Shown here in pieces: positions 21,418 through 33,302 of a DNA stretch of 64,000 nucleotides (its first letter is position 1; every line of letters begins with the position of its first letter). The DNA comes from Auriscalpium vulgare (lineage: Eukaryota; Basidiomycota; Agaricomycetes; Russulales; Auriscalpiaceae), in NCBI GenBank assembly GCA_019915015.1, contig JAHBBC010000028.1:372001-436000 (forward strand). Reading direction: 5' to 3'. The notes below the pieces were generated by a model. It made no database searches. It was not told where the DNA came from and saw only the letters and a program-made list of their open reading frames with translations. Made by a program: the position numbers and the translations under genes.

Positions 21418-23098
21418 TGCGTGCGTGCATGCGGCCGCGTGCTGCGCGACGGACGTGTCTTTCTTGGCGGGTCGCACAGCAAGTCTATCTATTTTCGCGT
21501 GGGGGCGCCGTGCTGCCTGGCTGCCCAGACGCACGCTCGGTGAGCCGGGGTGTGCGTGCCTGGGGTGCACACGGCGTTGGAGTGGCAGGATAAGGCGTTT
21601 GATTCGCAGGGTCTGGTACGTGCGGCCGTTGCGGTGTCGCGCAGATGGTATTCAAATCCTTATCGAGTCAGGCGGGGCATCAGGGACGAGGGGTAGAGTT
21701 ATGTAGGCCGCCTTGTGGTGAATAATAGTCGTGGAAATCGCGATGCACTTGAAGCACGGCTACCACGTCGTGTCGGCTACTTTTTTTCGTGGGCGGCTTC
21801 GCGAAATAAACAACGAAGAGCTGCGCAAAAGATTGCGTGCAGGGTGTGACCCCTGGAAGTACGTTGAGCGGGCCGATACCTGCCTTTGTTTTTGCGTGCA
21901 ACTTTAGTGGGATCGAATATCCGAAAATGAGCCGCTTCTGACCAGCGACACGTTGTACTTACTATGTAGCAAATTCATCTGTTGCCTGGTGCCTTGCAAG
22001 CAGCGAAGTGTCTAGTTCACGGGCCTGAGTCACTTGGAAGAATCGCTCGAACTCCGGAGGCTGGAAAGCAACCGTTCCAGCCCGGATTGTGTATGTAGGC
22101 AAATGCAATGACCTGCTTCCTGCCAGTCAACGTCGGATTGCGAGAGGCACTGAATCCTGTGAGCAAGGGCTTGCATGTAAGCACGGTGTATTGTTATTCC
22201 GACATATGGCAGTAAACAGAACCTTGTACTCAGAACGGCTGTCTTACGGTCAAGCTACGGAGACTGAGAAATTGCTAGAATAAAGCGGCCATCTTCAAGT
22301 CCAGATGTGGCCGCTGTAGATGTACCACAGTGTGGGGAGCTGGCGTTCGGCCGAGCGTGGCGACGGAGGCCCCCGGGGACTGCAATTTAGGCTCGCGTCT
22401 GACAGGGAGCTGTGCAGTGGGGGTGATGGCGACGTGGCTGGTTATGCGTGTGGTTACACGGCGGGAGTGATGTGGACATGTTTTTCTGACGGAGAGAGCG
22501 CACCGACATACGGCGACCGGGCGCGCCGCGCGGGCGTGTGTTGATGGGGTGATGGTCGGGTGGGAGCGCATGTGCGAGTGGCCGGGGACGGCGCCGGTTC
22601 TGGAGGTTCGCGCACGCGTGGTCGCGAGGAAGCGCTGGAAGCACATGGTGCGCCGTCGTCTTATACATAGCTCTTTTTGCCCGCGCCCCCTTTTCCCTCT
22701 CCCCCTCCTCATCGCTCGCCCCGTCCTCCTCGTCTTCGTCCCCTCCGTTGTTCTCCAGGTCTGCGTTGCACGGTGAATCGCCTTGAGGACGTCGTGAGTC
22801 GCTCCCCGCTGCATCGCCGCAACACTTACCCACATGGCGCCCCTGCCATTTCAAAGCCCGCCTCAGGCTTCCCTCTCCCCAACGCACATCTCCCACAACG
22901 TTATCGGCCCCCTCCTCGTCGTCCTCGACGGGGCCCACGTTCCTCGAGGCCTAGGAGAACGTCCCCTTCTGCTGCATGCCACTCTAACTCCCACAATCAG
23001 ACTTTCAGCCGGTCTCGTCTGAACAGATATCACTCGCCTTTTCTTCTCTGAGGAACTCGGCAGATATCGCGTCCCCCTCCCCCTCCTCCCCTCGGCCC
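21418..23098. promoter_or_regulatory. Intergenic and long 5' leader of kinase gene
   Basis: There is no recognisable protein gene in this 1.7 kb. From about 22680 to 23098 the plus strand is strongly pyrimidine rich (long CCCTCTCCCCCTCCTC tracts), a common feature of fungal promoters and leaders. A short upstream frame (22834-23022) precedes the kinase ATG and could act as a uORF; this is inference. Minus-strand frames at 22275-22938 are mirror images of this biased sequence. Confidence 0.45.
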
Positions 23099-26000
23099 AT
23101 GTTGCAGTATACCGTTCACCCCCCGCCGCTCTCCTTCTCGTCGAACGCCAAGAAGTCGTCGCCCCAGTCCGGTTCGAGTAGCTTTAAGTTTCTTTCTAAT
23201 GACCCCTCCAAGCACCCCAACGCCTCTCGCCGGCATTTCTCCCCCGCTTTGACCCAGAAGCGATCCCTGCTTGAAGACCCCGTACCGGCAGACCACTTTC
23301 CGACGGCCGTCTCGCTATCACCCCTCCATTTTCCTCTTTCCATCTCCCCTTCCCAGTCTTCCTCCCTACCCTCGCCTTCCTTCCCCCCAGCCTCGCTTCC
23401 CAAGCAGGTCCCCCGCTCCTCCCTCGCCTCCTCCCGCCCCGAGTCGTCCATCCTGGACATGTCCCCCGCCCTTTCCAGCCGCCATTCTGGACGTTCGTCG
23501 TATATCGAGGACGTCCTTTCTCACGGTGACATTGTAGGCGAGGGCATCTCCCTCCTAGGGGAGGATCTCCGGCGTGTTCCCATCGAGTCCTCTTCGCAGA
23601 TCCTAGCGGAGGACTACGTGGAGCCGGCGAGGGAGTTCGAGGTCGTGCGAAGGCTCGGTACTGGCAGCTATGCCGTCGTCTATCTGGTACGCGAGGTTCT
23701 CTCGCGTCCGGTCCCGTCAGAGGACGACCATATGTATCCCGGTGGCCGACTTGAGCTCGATGATGGCGTCTCCAGCCGTGCTCCTATGGAGTACGGTCGC
23801 GAGTATGCGATCAAGCTGCTTTCCAAGGCCAACCACGATGAGGAGGGCCTGTTGGCGCAGATGGCGGAGGTACGTCGCCCGTTGAGCCGAATATGACCAT
23901 CATCTGACGCATATATGCACAGGCTACGATTCACCAGTCGTTGCCATCACATCCGAACATCGTGACGCTTCATCGGACGCTCGAGACTTCCTCTTTCCTC
24001 CTCCTTCTCCTGGAGTTCGTACCGGGCGAGGATCTGTTCTACTTCCTGGAGCGCTCGCGCGACCATTATGAGGCTGACCCTTCGAGCGGCACAGCCTCGG
24101 CCTCCCGTACGCCACCCACGCCTGGGCTTCTCTCCTCCCTGCACCCGGATCAGCTGCTTTCTCGTACGCGCCTCCGTCTTATCGCCTCTATGTTCTCCCA
24201 GATGTGCGAGGCGGTTGCGGTCTGCCATGACACTTCCGTGTTTCATCGTGACATCAAGCCTGAGAACTTCATCGTCACCGATGGTTGGACAGTGAACGCC
24301 GATGGTTCGCGCGAGCGCAAGGTCGTTGTCAAGCTTTCCGACTTTGGTCTCTCTACGACCGACGTCGAATCCGCCGACATGGACTGCGGGTCTGCGCCTT
24401 ACATGAGCTATGGTACGCCATCCGTTCTCACCGCTTATCTTGACGCTGACCCGAATTGGCAACGCATTTTAGAGTGCAGAAACAATGTTGCGCCGGTGTA
24501 CAAACCCCGCGCGGCAGATGTCTGGTCCCTTGGCATCGTGCTCATTAACATGTGCGTGACCTTGTCGGCTGTCCCTGCGATATGCCCATATACTCATCTC
24601 ATAACGCAGGCTGTATCACTTCAACCCATGGCAGGACACCACTGACGGCGGCTGCTCGTCCTTTGAGCTGTACCGCCGCAGTCCTGTCAGCTTTCTGATG
24701 CAGAGGTTCCCAGGTATGACCCTCCCCGTCGCGAACTTTTTTGCCGACAACGTCTTCTGTATTCTGGACGACCCTACCGACGATTCGCAGCGTATCGGTG
24801 CGCGGGAATTTGGTGCCTGGGTCAAGGAGCTACCTCACATGCTGGGTTCACCATCACAATCACCCCGGCCTACCCACAGCCGCGTGGCGTCGACCGCCTC
24901 GATCACCGGTCATCCCCTTGCCTCTGTGCCTCCATCCCGCCGTCCATCGTCGCGCGCGTCCATGGTTGGCGGGTCCCCTATGCGCCAGTCGGTCGCCCTC
25001 ACCCGCGCACTGTCCCGTGGCCCGGCCACGCTCCAGCTCGAAGGCAGCGAGTTCCTACCCCCCGTCCTGGACCAAGAGGATGAAGAGGAGCCCGATCATG
25101 AGCACGATGACAATCGTTCGGTCTCGCGTCGCTCAACGTCCACGAAGCGTCGCAAGCGGGGCACGCGCAAGGGCAAGGGCTCAACGCCGACGATCGAGCA
25201 TGCTCAGACCTCGGATATGCTGGCCTATGCTTCGCAGTCACTAGCGCGGGAACTCAGCCGCGCATCCAAGGGTACGCTCGACTCGCCCAGCACAGCCTCC
25301 ATCCGCTCCCCCCGTGTCGTCCCCGACACGCCACCGCCCGTTCCCGCTACCCCCGTCGTTGTCAAGAAGGCGTCCAAGTGGAAGCTCAGCTTCGGCAAGA
25401 GCGCCGGTGCCTCTGTTGAGCGCGCCGTCGGTGCGGGCTCATCCCCCATCAATGCCCTCCTTGAGGCCCCTGCGAAGGCGCCCCATGCACCATCGCTCAA
25501 GTCGAATGCAAGCAGCGGCAATGGGCGGCCGATGGGCACCACCGCAGCCAACGTCAGCAGCCTCATTATGGGGCTCGACGCGGATGCGTCCACGGCGAGC
25601 ATCAGCCGTGGCCGCCAGCCTCGGCCCGCGCCGACATCGGCGAGCACGCTCGCGGCGGATGTCAGTGCACACTGGCAACGGTCGGCAGCGCGCTCACCCG
25701 GGCACGGGCACGAGATCGAACAGTGGGCGAGCAGCGCGGAGCGCACGGAGCGCCGCGGTGCTTCCCCGACGAGCACGCACAGCGGGCGCCCGCTGGCGTC
25801 GAGCGCGAGCTCTATGGCGTCGAGCAACTGGCGCTCGTCCATGTCCAGCACCAACACGTCGACGTCCGCGTTCACGAAGTACAGCAATCCAAGTGTGCGC
25901 AGCGTGTCCACGTATGCGACGAGCGTCTCCTCGAGCTCGTCAAATTGGCGCCAGGGGAAGCCGTCGCCTGCGCCGTCTGTCCTGTCCGCCACCGACAAGC

Positions 26001-26452
26001 GATCACCGCTCAACCTGAACGCACCTCCGAACGCACCTCCGAGTGCACCTCCGCGGCCTCCCCCGAATGTGAAGAGTACGTCCCGTCATATGAGCATATA
26101 TGGACGAATCTGACGTGCTATCTGTCTAGTCATGACGGGCATGCCATGGGAGCTCTACGAGCTCCCGCGTCAGCTGCACCAGAACCCGAACGGTGCGGTT
26201 TTCTCGCCGCCGCCGGTGCGCAAGCAGCGGCAGCGCAAGCCGAAGAACCCGAACCCGATGCTCGACACGATCAACGAGCGGCCGGGCGGCACGCCGCAGA
26301 AGGCGGGCGATGCGTACCGCCAGGCGGATGCCGCGACGAGCACGACGGATCTCGGGGGCGGGTCGGACGAGGGCAGCGACGGCGCGCCCAAGAAGGTGCA
26401 GAAGGGCCAGATCAACGCACTCGCGAAGATGCTCAATGCGCTGCGGCGGTGA
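23099..26452 (+). CDS. Ser/Thr protein kinase, Ran1/Ksp1-like
   Basis: Protein kinase with a disordered N-terminus of about 185 residues and a long disordered tail. Kinase landmarks: VVRRLGTGSYAVVYLV (Gly loop), EYAIKLL (catalytic Lys), FHRDIKPENFIV (catalytic loop), KLSDFGLSTT (DFG), APYMSYE (P+1 region) and DVWSLGIVLINM. Introns of about 50-60 bp occur at 23871-23921, 24412-24472, 24552-24609 and 26075-26129, all in phase. The last exon encodes MTGMPWELYELPRQLHQNPN and ends LNALRR at 26452; reading through the final intron would stop at 26113 instead. The long insert between the two lobes and the C-terminal region (SFLMQRFPGMTLPVANFF) fit the fungal Ran1/Ksp1 group, kinases linked to nutrient signalling and development. 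The family call is firm; the orthology is moderate. Confidence 0.85.
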
Positions 26453-27132
26453 CGCGCTGCGCGATGGGGGCCGGTGCGGCATGGACAGGCGTGGTGTGGT
26501 GCGTTCGTTGTGTTCGACAAGTGTGTTGTGTGTCGTCGTGTCGTGGTCATGGTTTGGGTCGCCCGGCGCGTGCGCCGTCATCGTCGTCTTCTGCGCTGCG
26601 CGCGCGGAACAGACAGGACAGACAGGTCTGGCATCTCTGCTGTCGTCGCGTTGTATTGTTAAAAGCTCTACAATAACCGAAGTCAACTTGTCGTCGCGCA
26701 TGCGCAAGTGGGCCCTCTAATTATCCGGTTCCCGGTTTACTTTCCTCTTCTCTGCTCGAGTTTTGTACTAAGCTTAGACATCCACGTTCCTTGCATCGCA
26801 TCGCATTTTCCTTTCCTCTGTCTCCCGCGCGCCTTACCAGCCCGGATCCGGACTATTTAACCAGCTAGCTACAACACATACATCCAGCGGCCTTGCCGTG
26901 CTTGTCGAACCCCACTGTGCATGTACCGTACTTATATCACATCATCCGCTTTCTGTCTGTTACCAAGGTGTCCAGCGTGCTGCTTTTAGTTATGAATACA
27001 ATTAGTGTGCTGTTACACGTTACAGGATGTAATGCTTGCTACTGGATCCATGAGTGAGGATGAGGTGAAGATGATAATGGAGATATACGAGTCTCATGAG
27101 ATGTAAAGTGCTGCAAGATCTCTGCGGCTACG
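26453..27132. other. Intergenic between convergent genes
   Basis: The 3' regions of the kinase and the cyclin gene. No gene is seen. Possible polyadenylation-type AT-rich stretches lie around 26990-27070. Confidence 0.5.
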
Positions 27133-28140
27133 CTATGGCAGCCCGCGCGACCGCTGGAACTGCTCGAACGCCATGTTCTGCTCGAGCGTCGGCCCGTTCG
27201 ACGGCTCGGGCACGGCGCTCGGTGGGGGGCCTGCTACCGCGACGGGCGCGTCATCGTCCTCGGCGCTGGCGGGCACGTGCGTGCTGCTCGGCGACGCGGA
27301 GCGCGAGGTCGCAAAGTCTGCGATCTCGACGTCCGAGTCGGACGAGACGGCGCTGGAGGCAGACTGCGTGCCGAGGAGGAAGAAGCGCCCGCCCGAGTGC
27401 GCGACGAGGTTCTCGTAGTACAGCTGGAGGACCTCGCGCGTGCACTGGGGGCGCGGCGGCGGCGGGGGGAGGTGTGAGCAGGCGCGGGCGCGGGAGGAGA
27501 GGGGGTGCTGACCGTAAGCCGCCAGTCGATCGCGAAGAGGAACTCGCGCTCGAGGCGCGCGAGCTCGTGCGTGGTGATGCCGCCGATGCGGGCGTAGTGC
27601 GCGTTGGTGCAGAAGGCGTCGCAGAGCGTCTTGCTCGCGAGCGCGACGGCGGTGATCGTGAAGCGGTGCACGGTGAGCGAGGACACGACGAACGTCGGCA
27701 CGCGCGCGCAGATCTGGTCGATGTAGTGCATCACGATGAGCAGGCAGGTTTTCTGCGCGGGGGCGGTCAGCGGGCGGACGAGGGCTGGCCGGGCGGGCGC
27801 ACCTCGACGTTGGTGAAGCGCACGATGCGGCGGAGGTACTCGAGGACCCTGATGTGCGGGACCGAGGCAGAGTGGAAGCGGGAGATGCCCTCGCTGCAGC
27901 ACACATCGCACGTCAATCAGACGCACACACCGGCTAGAGCACAGAGCGGGACGCACGGAGACAGCGGGATGCGGTCATTTATCGACATCAGGCGTTCGAA
28001 CATCAGCGCTGCACGGCAGAACTCGAAGTCAGCTCAGCCAAAAATCGAGGAAAAATCGGCGGACCCATGAGCTGGCAGAGGTGGTCGATGTCGGCGTCCT
28101 CGTATGCGGGTGGAAGACCGACCTTGCTCGAAGATTCCAT
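27133..28140 (-). CDS. PHO80/PCL-type cyclin
   Basis: Cyclin of the PHO80 family, partner of a Pho85-type CDK, involved in phosphate and nutrient control. ATG at 28140: MESSSKVGLPPAYEDADIDH; then, through an intron ending near 28015, ALMFERLMSINDRIPLSP; then GISRFHSASVPHIRVLEYLR and RIVRFTNVE; then KTCLLIVMHYIDQICARVP, SSLTVHRFTITAVALASKTL, CDAFCTNAHYARIGGITTHE and ARLEREFLFAIDWRL. These are the PF08613 hallmarks in order. The last exon, after a GC-rich intron at about 27447-27510, gives EVLQLYYENLVAHSGG and a Ser-rich tail ending at 27133. The sequence is very GC rich, which produces long false frames on the other strand. Confidence 0.9.
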
Positions 28141-28367
28141 GCACCCATTGCAGTGCGCGCACTACCGACCGAGCTGCAAATGTTTTTGCAAGTAGCGCGC
28201 GCTGTCGAGACGTGGCCGCAGCGGCGTTAGGCGACATCCCAGCCCCCGCGTAGGAGTCTGAACCAGCTGTACAGTTCCTCGCTCTGCCCCGAAACTCTAT
28301 TTTTCCCCGTCGACGCTCACCATCCCAGCCACCACCGTGACCACCCGCACCGCACCGTCCCTCAGCA

Positions 28368-29038
28368 ATGGCCCCAAAACTCGTGCGTCGTCGGATAGCT
28401 TTGTCTCTGTCTCTGGCTGCCAGGCTGATGCGTCTGCGCTGTAGGACCCCAACGAGATCAAAATCATCTACCTGCGGGCAACCGGTGGTGAGGTCGGTGC
28501 ATCCTCCGCACTCGCGCCCAAGATCGGTCCTCTTGGCTTGGTGCGTGACCCTCTAGATTCGCCGTGTGTGCGCCCCCTCACGACTGTGCCATGCAGTCGC
28601 CCAAGAAGGTCGGAGAAGACATCGCAAAGGCGACCACCGCGTGGAAGGGCCTGAAGGTCACGGTACAACTCACGATCCAAAATCGTCAGGCCCAGGTCGC
28701 CGTGGTCCCCTCTGCCTCCTCTCTTGTCATCCGCGCGCTCAAGGGTGCGCCCGCCCGCCCGTTCTTACACTTCGTTCTTCGTCGCTGACGCCCATGCAGA
28801 GCCCCCGCGGGACCGCAAGAAGGAGAAGAACATCAAGCACTCGGGCAACATCGCGCTCGACGAGATCTTCGAGATCGCACGGACGATGAAGCACAAGTCG
28901 CTGGCCAAGACGCTCGCGGGCGGCGTGAAGGAGATCCTCGGCACGGCGCAGAGTGTCGGCTGCACAATCGACGGCCAGCCCCCGCACGACATTATCGACG
29001 GCATCAACTCGGGGGAGATCGAGGTGCCCGACGAGTAG
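28368..29038 (+). CDS. RPL12: 60S ribosomal protein uL11 (RPL12)
   Basis: Large-subunit protein at the base of the ribosomal stalk. Four exons: MAPKL (from ATG 28368) spliced to [68 protein letters not shown] and ALK; then, after the third intron (28745-28799), [20 protein letters not shown] and [20 protein letters not shown], ending EVPDE with TAG at 29038. The length, about 165 residues, and the sequence are those of the family. The upstream CCCCGTCGACGC...CAGCCACCACC region is the usual pyrimidine/C-rich ribosomal-protein leader. Confidence 0.97.
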
Positions 29039-29896
29039 GCGGTGGTGTGACGCATATGTCTTTATTTGTACCTCTTTTGCATCTGCAATCATCCATCTTC
29101 CTACTCGATGGGCAGCGTTCGGCACCTTGCACTGGCAGGAGATGACATTGAGAAAACACTGTCATGGCCATGCTTACTTGCGCGCGACGGACTAACAATG
29201 CGCTGTATGTGTCGGTTTTTCGGAGACGGTCGCGGAGAACTCTTGTGCCCATGAAGACACGCGAATGAGCTTCACGAGTCCGCTGACCCAGCCCCAGCAT
29301 CATCAACACGCTCTCCACGTCCCGGCAGACCAGTCCGATATTGAGACCACCGTAGGAAGATGGCACACAGCAAGTCGTGGACCCGCCAGGGTGGCAGACT
29401 CAGCGGAGTGCGGCAGCCTTCCGGCCCGGGGCCCGACAGGCTGCTTTAGACCTGCTCGTCGCACCGGCGTTGCCTCTACACACCCCCACCGCCATTCTCG
29501 ATTGCTGCTGCCACGCCGATGCCATACACAACATCTTGACTTCAACCTTGAGTTCCAACGTCACCTCGCCAGCCGTGGATCTATTGTTTTGCCGCTCTTA
29601 TTCTCATGAAACCTTGCCTGAAATACTCATCAGTCCTGTACGACGGTAGACAAGATCTCTTGTATTCACCGTCGCGACCACATGGATGCAAAAATTCAGT
29701 GGGCTTTAATCACTGCTGGCGACCACGTTGTTCTGCGGCAATGCAGGGTACGGACTCGAGAGGCCTTGTGTTAACATTTGCAGCGCGACTGGCTTTGTAC
29801 TGCGAGGTATATGACATGCGCTGGTTTCCCCTCTGCACTACCTCCGCGCCATAGAACGCCCCTCACCGTCCAGCCCTACAGCTACCCCGCTCTGTC

Positions 29897-31672
29897 ATGT
29901 CGCATTCTTTTGCAGAAGACTCCTCGCTGCCCTCCTCGCTGTCGGACTTTGGTGGCTTCTCCGGTGCACAACTCGAGCCGACCCATGGCACGTATCGTAC
30001 TCAGTGCGCCATCATCAAGCAGACTTGTTCCGCATTGTACTGACGTGTTTCAGAGGGCAAACGACGCTTGTTAACCGCAATGGACTAGACGAACCTGCCA
30101 GCTGGACTGGTGCAAACGCTACGCTGCTCCCTGTCGCCGGGAGCAGCAGACTTCCATCTTCTCGGTCAGCCCTATCATTCTACTGACATATTGAGCTCAT
30201 GCTTACCGTTGCTGGAAAACAGATCAGATGCTACTCACGATGACTTGCGTGCTCCCACGATCAATCTTGCTGAGAATTTCCCGCTGTCTCAAGATGATCC
30301 CTACCAGCCTCCCGATACGATGGCAAAATGGCCACGCACCCCTCTTTCCCTGCCTCCCCTCGATATCACACGGCACGGACGTAACCTGGGACCGATGCTT
30401 TCGCCAACGTCTCTAGCAGACACTGCGCTGGCTGCACATCCCGGCCCTTCATCCCCTAGAGCGCACGCAGCTTCCTTTTTGCACTCATACGATGGTCATT
30501 CTTCCCTTGGCTTCCCTGCCAGGTCTGAGTTCTTGCACCAGGACAGCGGTGCGGCTACGTTGCATTCTGGGCACGCCACAACGGAGACAGCCTCCTCTCG
30601 CCGGTACCTGTCGACGACCTTGGTATCTTCGCACGTCTCTTCGTACAGGGACAACGTCAACGCTGCCTGTTCTGTCGGGAGTGCGCGTCCGCACGATCTC
30701 GTGCCTTCTCCGGCGACCGGCTACGAGCCATCGTTCCACGGCGAGGCGATCGAACAAGTGCCGCCTACAGTCACTGGGAGAAGGAGGCGCCGAGATTCAT
30801 CCGAAGGTCCAGCCGATTCCGTAGGCGTTGTACATCCTGAAGATCGCGCAACTAATTTGCCTTCGCGCGACCGGAAGAGGCAGCGCATGGACTGCAGCAG
30901 TCAGACTAGGCTGGAAAATGATGGGCCGCCGGCGGTAGTTCAACGCCATGCAGGTTCCGAGCCAGTCAAAGCTATGGAATCGCCTGCTGCTGTTGCACCA
31001 GCTGCAGATGTCCCCTCTGTCGCCGCACCGGTCAAGAAAGGTGGCAAGCCTGAGCGAAAACGCGATGCTGATAAAAACAGAGATGCATCGAAACAGGTGC
31101 GGGATCGACGTAACGACGAGTTGCGAATCATTAGGCCACATCTCCAAATACCCGCGTCATACACAAAGGAAGCTGCTCATGTGCTAGGTATGCTAGTCCT
31201 CCAGCTACCACTACCCTGCAATGACGCGCTGACAGATGCAACCTCCTGCAGCCACCGAGCGTATCGTAAGCATCGTTGAGGCTCTGTGGCCTCTGCGAGC
31301 GGCGTGTGACATTGCGCCGGATGTTCTGCATGCGGAAGCAATAACAAGAGGTGAGTTTATCTTAGTCTCTACGGCTCAAACAATGCTCATATGTCTGGTA
31401 TCGTAGTCTTGGCTGCCGTTGCGATAGCAAATGAAGATAAATTGTTACGACAAGAAGGGTCAACATCTACCAGTGACCAGGCCGAGTTGAAGAAATGGCA
31501 GGCTGAATACCGACAACTGCACAGGGAGTACAACGAGCAAGGCAGAACGGTGAATGCCATGCAAAGTCAAATACAGGGCCTGCAAGCAACGGTGATGCAC
31601 CAGAACTTGTTTATCTCGCAACTCGTGCTCGCCATTTCACTTTTCGATCAAGGCACTGAAGCTTCTGCATGA
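29897..31672 (+). CDS. A2: bHLH-like protein with C-terminal coiled coil
   Basis: Same five-exon plan as A1. Exon 1 starts at ATG 29897 (MSHSFAEDSSLPSSLSDFGG). An intron of about 55 bp ends TTTCAGAG, and exon 2 contains NRNGLDEPASWTGANAT. Exon 3 starts after GGAAAACAG at about 30222 and runs to about 31186, with the basic stretch KPERKRDADKNRDASKQ then VRDRRNDELRIIRPHLQIP. Exon 4, after a CTGCAG acceptor at about 31240, has ATERIVSIVEALWPLRAACD. Exon 5 (about 31410-31672) encodes the coil EDKLLRQEGSTSTSDQAELK, KWQAEYRQLHREYNEQGR, and ends GTEASA. Exons 2-4 are close to A1, while exon 5 is quite different. It faces B2 with 93 bp between stop codons. The likely role is DNA binding or dimerisation (inference). 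Confidence 0.62.
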
Positions 31673-31765
31673 CACGTCTCGCACGGCGCGTTGCGCATGC
31701 GGACATTGGTACACTATATATATGGGCAGTTGGGAGCACGACAAGGATGATAAGATATCTACGCA

Positions 31766-32300
31766 TCAGAATTGTGGCTTATACCACGATGGCAGTGATT
31801 GGCCGCGGGACCTGTACAATTCCACTATTTTGGCATCGTTTTCTTTTACCTGCGCTGTCAGATTCATAAGACTTCGGTAAATCTCCTCGCAGTGTTTCTT
31901 GATTTCTTCGTGTTCGGTGCGCAAGCTCCTCAATTCGTCGAATGCCACATCCTTCTGTAAGAGATTGAGTGCCATCAACTAAATTGCTCGTTATTGTCCG
32001 CTACAAAGATACATTACCATCATCCGTGTCTTCTGAGAGGCATCCCTCAGCCTGTCCCACCTAAACTCTCGTGGGTGAACCTGGGATAGCACTTGTTCCG
32101 AAGATGATGTCAGTGTTCCAGCGAGTAACGGGTCTGCGGAATATGTACATGCCTTCGTTGATAGCGTCTTCAGAAAACCCTTTAGCCCGCAACTCCTCTC
32201 TAGTCCTGGGAATGGGGGCCTCCCATGTGTCCTCCATGAGTTCCGGTACGAAATCAGGATGATCAGCTTCACGAGCAATTGGCGTCTCTGCTGACGGCAT
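31766..32300 (-). CDS. B2: family-B protein, partner of A2
   Basis: ATG at 32300 (MPSAETPIAREADHPDFVPE). It contains the family block PIPRTREELRAKGFSEDAIN. The last exon, after CTCTTACAG, starts KDVAFDELRSLRTEHEEIKK, then SLMNLTAQVKENDAKIVEL, and ends LPSWYKPQF at 31766. Compared with B1, the first exon and the end of the last exon are nearly the same, but the beginning of the last exon is different. It lies tail to tail with A2. Exon 1 to exon 2 splicing is uncertain; in this copy the first exon reads on for some 25 codons. Confidence 0.55.
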
Positions 32301-32919
32301 CTAGGTTCGAGCAGCGGCGAGGTGCAGGTCGAAATGAGAGCGCGTAGGTCTATGGTCACGTTAGCAATAACCGATAATAACACACGTTCAGAAACTTACT
32401 ATGAGGGGGGTCAATGTGGGACGTGGTTCCGGATGGTGGACTTTATGAACCAGCGAGCAGTGCTATGCACGCTGCTGACCTGACTCCAAGCAAATCGCTA
32501 CGACGTTGCGACTGCAAGACAATAAACGGAGGTCGCCAGATGACATGCGCTTGACAAATGTTGCCAAGTTCCCAGTATCCAAGAACAATTAGTTGGAGAC
32601 ACGAGATAAAAGACGACGGCCGGAAGAATTGAGATCGCTTCGTCTCGCTCAGCATGATGGTAACGCGAGAGACTGCGTGGAATCATCGGACCGAATGGTT
32701 TTGACTATATGACTCCGGAGAGTAGAGGCTGAACGGCGGCGGTGAGAGCCTGACAAGCGACTAGAGGGTACATAAGCCCACCCACTGCTCGTTTTCCTTT
32801 TTCAGTTCCCGGCCCGAGACACTGCCGACGCCGCGACGCGCCTTGGCCAACGGCGTCGTGTGTCGCTACTACAAAATGGCCTGCGATGCCCCTACTCGCA
32901 TTAATTGCTCCCTAATGAT

Positions 32920-33209
32920 TGCCTCATTGGTCTGTAGTATGTAGCCTGGCTGCCATTGCGATAGCAAATGAAGAGAAATTGTTACGACAAGAAGAGTCAA
33001 CGGCTGCCAGTGACCAGGCTGAGTTGAAGAAATGGCAGGCTGAATGCCGACAACTGCGCAGGGAGTACAATGAGCAAGGCAAAACGGTGAATGCCATAGA
33101 CAGTCAATCACCGGGCCTGCAAGCAACGGTGATGCAACAGAGCCTGCTTATTTCGCAAATCGTGCCCGCCATTGCACTTTTCAATCAAGGCACTGAAGCT
33201 TCTGCATGA
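32920..33209 (+). pseudogene. Second coil-only unit of gene A
   Basis: It carries the A last exon only: LAAIAIANEEKLLRQEES, QAELKKWQAECRQLRREYNE, ATVMQQSLLISQIVPAIAL, ending GTEASA at 33209. No bHLH-like part lies upstream; instead the B-spacer sequence is there. The reading frame is open, so it might still be transcribed or serve as a donor of coil sequence. It sits tail to tail with B at 33303-33836. Confidence 0.6.
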
Positions 33210-33302
33210 CACGTCTCGCACGGCGCGTTACGCATGCGGACATTGGTACACTATATATATGGGCAGTTGGGAGCACGACAAGGATGATAAGATATCTACG
33301 CA

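Noticed and set aside
20510..21570. Long minus-strand frames (306 and 222 codons) over the UTP6 3' half
   Set aside because: They are Arg/Ala/Pro mirror frames of GC-rich UTP6 coding sequence; the plus strand has the conserved HAT-repeat protein.
22275..22938. Minus-strand frames of 186 and 183 codons before the kinase
   Set aside because: They arise from the purine/pyrimidine-biased promoter and leader; no recognisable protein.
25225..26013. 262-codon minus frame opposite the kinase tail
   Set aside because: Antisense shadow of the kinase C-terminus; no domain and no splice partner.
27096..28070. 324-codon plus frame over the cyclin gene
   Set aside because: Shadow frame (Arg/Gly rich) of the GC-rich PHO80-type cyclin on the minus strand.
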